Below are positions 63,201 to 64,000 of a DNA stretch of 64,000 nt, piece by piece (within the stretch, counting starts at the first letter, position 1; every line of letters begins with the position of its first letter). The notes beneath the pieces were generated by a model. It was not told the DNA's origin. It saw only the letters and a list, made by a program, of their open reading frames with translations, and made no database searches. Source of the stretch: Amoebophrya sp. A120 (taxonomy: Eukaryota > Sar > Dinophyceae > Syndiniales > Amoebophryaceae); assembly GCA_905178155.1 (NCBI GenBank), contig CAJINV010000005.1, forward strand, positions 6,125,207-6,189,206. The letters are read 5' to 3'. A program made the translations under genes and the position numbers.

Positions 63201-64000
63201 TGAAAATGGTGGCTGGACGCTAGGCCCCTTGCCATGGTATTCAGTTCCTGTCCATTTGTGTCCCTCAAGGAACAATGACTGACGTCTGTCCAGTATGTTG
63301 TCCAACAATTTCGAGAAAACGCTACACAAGCTAACTGGCCTCATCAACATCTCCAAAAAACATCCTCCCTCCACCTTCGGAACGGCTGCCATGGATATCA
63401 GTCGGCCTACCTTCGGGTAGCATCCGTATTCGACAAAGGAGGCAAGGCACTGGAAAAGCGCCCACCGCATCATCGGGCCGCAGTTCATGACCAGCTCGTG
63501 GGTCGTCATACAGAAGCCCGGCGCTCTCCCCTTCTCCAGTTTACGTATCGCGGCCTCCAGCTCCTGGAACTTCAGCGGCCAAACAACTCCGCCGTCAGTC
63601 ACGCTTCGTTTGCGGAGGTAGTCCCGTTCCGCGTCGCGCCACGCCGCCCCCACCTCGTCTTTGCTTGCCATCGCCACTCCAAATTCTTCGTAGACTTTGT
63701 AGGGCTTCTCGCGGAAGAAGGAGCGGATGACCCTGCACACTTCCGCGGGTGTGCGTGCCGCTTCGGCCTCCGTCGGGATGTCCTTCACCTTCTTGGCCTT
63801 CAGGAGTTTGTTGGCCTCGGACAGGGAGCGCACTGCTATGCCGGTGGTCCTCTCTAGGTAGGCGATCCGCGTAGCCTCATCGTTCTTGACCATAAGAGTC
63901 GGAAAGCCGGTCGACCACCGCGCTTTGCCTTTCCGCTCCTTCATCGCGGTCCAGTCAATCTCCTTGCGAGCGGCGGTGTCTACGTTGTCGCTTGGCAGTT
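60297..64000 (-). CDS. Non-LTR retrotransposon polyprotein: RT, RNase H, zinc knuckle (5' partial)
   Basis: The frame is open to the window edge (18 codons precede the Met at 63944) and ends at TAG 60297-60299. Counting from that Met: fingers motifs LEKGRAPG and RPVSL (about 137 and 202), RT motif A DCCSGFD (280-286), motif B PQGSPLSG (334-341) and catalytic YSDD (367-370), then LGVIYDG. A 200-residue Ser/Pro-rich linker with S6-S8 runs follows (about 560-720), then an RNase H domain with TDGGAKGD (D854), GECFG (E904), YIDSNG (D935), SHLG and ADEMA (D992), and a C-x2-C-x9-H-x4-C knuckle (C1099 to C1117). RNase H and knuckle order fit LINE-type elements. An endonuclease would lie upstream, outside the window. 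The ORF is uninterrupted and has no introners, so it may be recent. YSDD replaces the common YADD/FADD. Confidence 0.9.
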   Translation of the reverse strand, partial: LPSDNVDTAARKEIDWTAMKERKGKARWSTGFPTLMVKNDEATRIAYLERTTGIAVRSLSEANKLLKAKKVKDIPTEAEAARTPAEVCRVIRSFFREKPYKVYEEFGVAMASKDEVGAAWRDAERDYLRKRSVTDGGVVWPLKFQELEAAIRKLEKGRAPGFCMTTHELVMNCGPMMRWALFQCLASFVEYGCYPKVGRLISMAAVPKVEGGCFLEMLMRPVSLCSVFSKLLDNILDRRQSLFLEGHKWTGTEYHGKGPSVQPPFSNAYRQAHGKEFSAAVVINGIYRHVKCSVVLNDCCSGFDIVCHVETLGQLRLRLCPEQQVAAVAGFLKMRKIKLPGGRAYCLWVGKPQGSPLSGSVWNGYAIALILDVLEIEAVKVLSAYSDDITVVVDESPGADKVPGVMKEKGLQKKIFFDAAKHSRIMYDATKPCTASATGTGKSLGVIYDGTMNFRAHAKEVLRKVGKEFDFLQTEKGWGVKQLIMLMNAFAYPAVTSISVVTFPFFTLAAKKEISAAFSSKIKQRLDLPKNTSNAVLFHTTGLAPPIDYMLVDALMVFFKGAAQQLWSLHLSSDNIPSFRPAVGLVAAAGPLPPTPAPLCSSSSSNSSSAVFLPTPPRYDIAVGESAPSSSSSSKCPPAPQVSSSSSSSSFLLSSLPQAGMSSSSSSSHHPSAPPAADRSGSNESDSVRAPALRPHPPAPPVDATSAAVGSNSSSSSSVARPPSPPRAAGIPDTAEVDEDVEADEFPSSANIHAQGDPEEAVGAAQFVNPLWAPCTEAWSDRMNRIALSDDFKELAEAAVVLSIGRKYWRGVDKISVRDMSTVAADFGAPDPAACGDDHKLKDKCRLLISQITEAEIQRAIADPTIMVSCTDGGAKGDTGSGGGASWSGCKFQEESPAPLVVSCCGIVSEIPEADPDSFDGECFGLIHHIRELIKKVDPTTLRRIKKHKFYIDSNGLLMALKAYRDRSNPMIIMVVLELEKLEAASGPGCSFEFAWTGSHLGNYYNDWADEMATQGLDHQRGEEVGRELYRKVLTTNLLRRLLEEKILNKYDAGSSAHPYLLERARQIGPYQSNEGWPNFVNSIIFPLWVGTTHKGRLGMGKILHDKEAEGGVVMVCPLCKRRTAPTTDHLLFDCQAAEIPQIRTKYLSQPRIKQLSYRIYLIKKPSSVPQFLNFYKEVGDIYPGVLPSGVRSAIQCHPVTEKQEATPYEPEKLRSAVSAALIEKLAPWVREV

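Overview
This window is eukaryotic nuclear DNA from a protist. No prokaryotic-style operon, rRNA or tRNA gene is visible. Coding exons lie on the minus strand and are cut by about 100 short inverted-repeat elements that behave as introns (introners). Dense families of intron-forming elements with terminal inverted repeats and non-GT-AG introns are known from alveolates, including dinoflagellate and Amoebophrya-type lineages, so I lean towards an alveolate. Euglenozoa, which also have structured non-conventional introns, cannot be excluded from sequence alone.

Layout. 1-4.0 kb: a minisatellite, the N-terminal exons of one gene (gene A, start at 1277, running off the left side) and a truncated paralogous copy (2752-3971). 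5042-23558: gene B, complete as read here, with 42 introners. 23.6-25.97 kb: spacer without introners. 25973-58502: gene C, open at its 5' end, with 55 introners. 58.5-60.3 kb: no recognised gene. 60297-64000: most of a non-LTR retrotransposon ORF (reverse transcriptase, RNase H, zinc knuckle), running off the right edge.

Genes B and C encode very large modular cysteine-rich proteins (about 2,438 aa, and about 5,000 aa visible). Recurrent pieces are a W..ALT..LYP segment, a CCP/sushi-like Cys segment (AxFKC...GCxPxCxC), a CPGP/CPAP..Q.C..C segment, a CWAxCS segment and a SCCxxGCRxP segment. Gene B has an N-terminal hydrophobic segment. Gene C has a C-terminal transmembrane segment followed by a Lys/Asp-rich tail with GGGSSAFG repeats. 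Both look like surface or secreted proteins, but no specific function can be assigned.

The main novelty is the introner system. I count 101 elements in at least 13 terminal-sequence families (A-M below). Nearly all begin TAT and end ATA. About three quarters are flanked by identical 5-bp direct repeats and most of the rest by repeats with one or two mismatches. Removing the element plus one 5-bp copy restores the reading frame at all 42 gene B junctions (coding length 7,317 nt = 3 x 2,439) and at 54 of 55 gene C junctions. Introners occur in both orientations, are absent from intergenic DNA, share internal GCATNACAAAT-like motifs across families, and several carry nested insertions that turn about 200-bp introns into introns of 0.6-2.8 kb. 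A natural filled-site/empty-site pair in the gene A copies shows one insertion event directly.

Family termini (first bases): A TATCCTGTGCAAAAGTATCG or TATGAACTGCAAAAGCATCG; B TATCAAATGCAAAAATGTCT; C TATCCTGTGTAAAAACGTCC; D TATCGCAAGAAAAAACTGCT; E TATGAGAGTGCACAACTCCC; F TATGGAAGCGTCAGGATTGA; G TATGGCGTTCTCAAACGTTA; H TATCAAAATGAAAAATCCCC; I TATCCAAGAAAAAAACTGTG; J TATCGCAAGAAAAAAGTGTT; K TATGCAATACAAATTTCC; L TATGACCTGCTCAAGCGCTA; M TATCACACAGAAAAAAACTG. In the introner entries, repeats are given on the + strand and the bar in the protein string marks where the intron is removed on the minus strand; a residue in brackets comes from a codon split by the intron.
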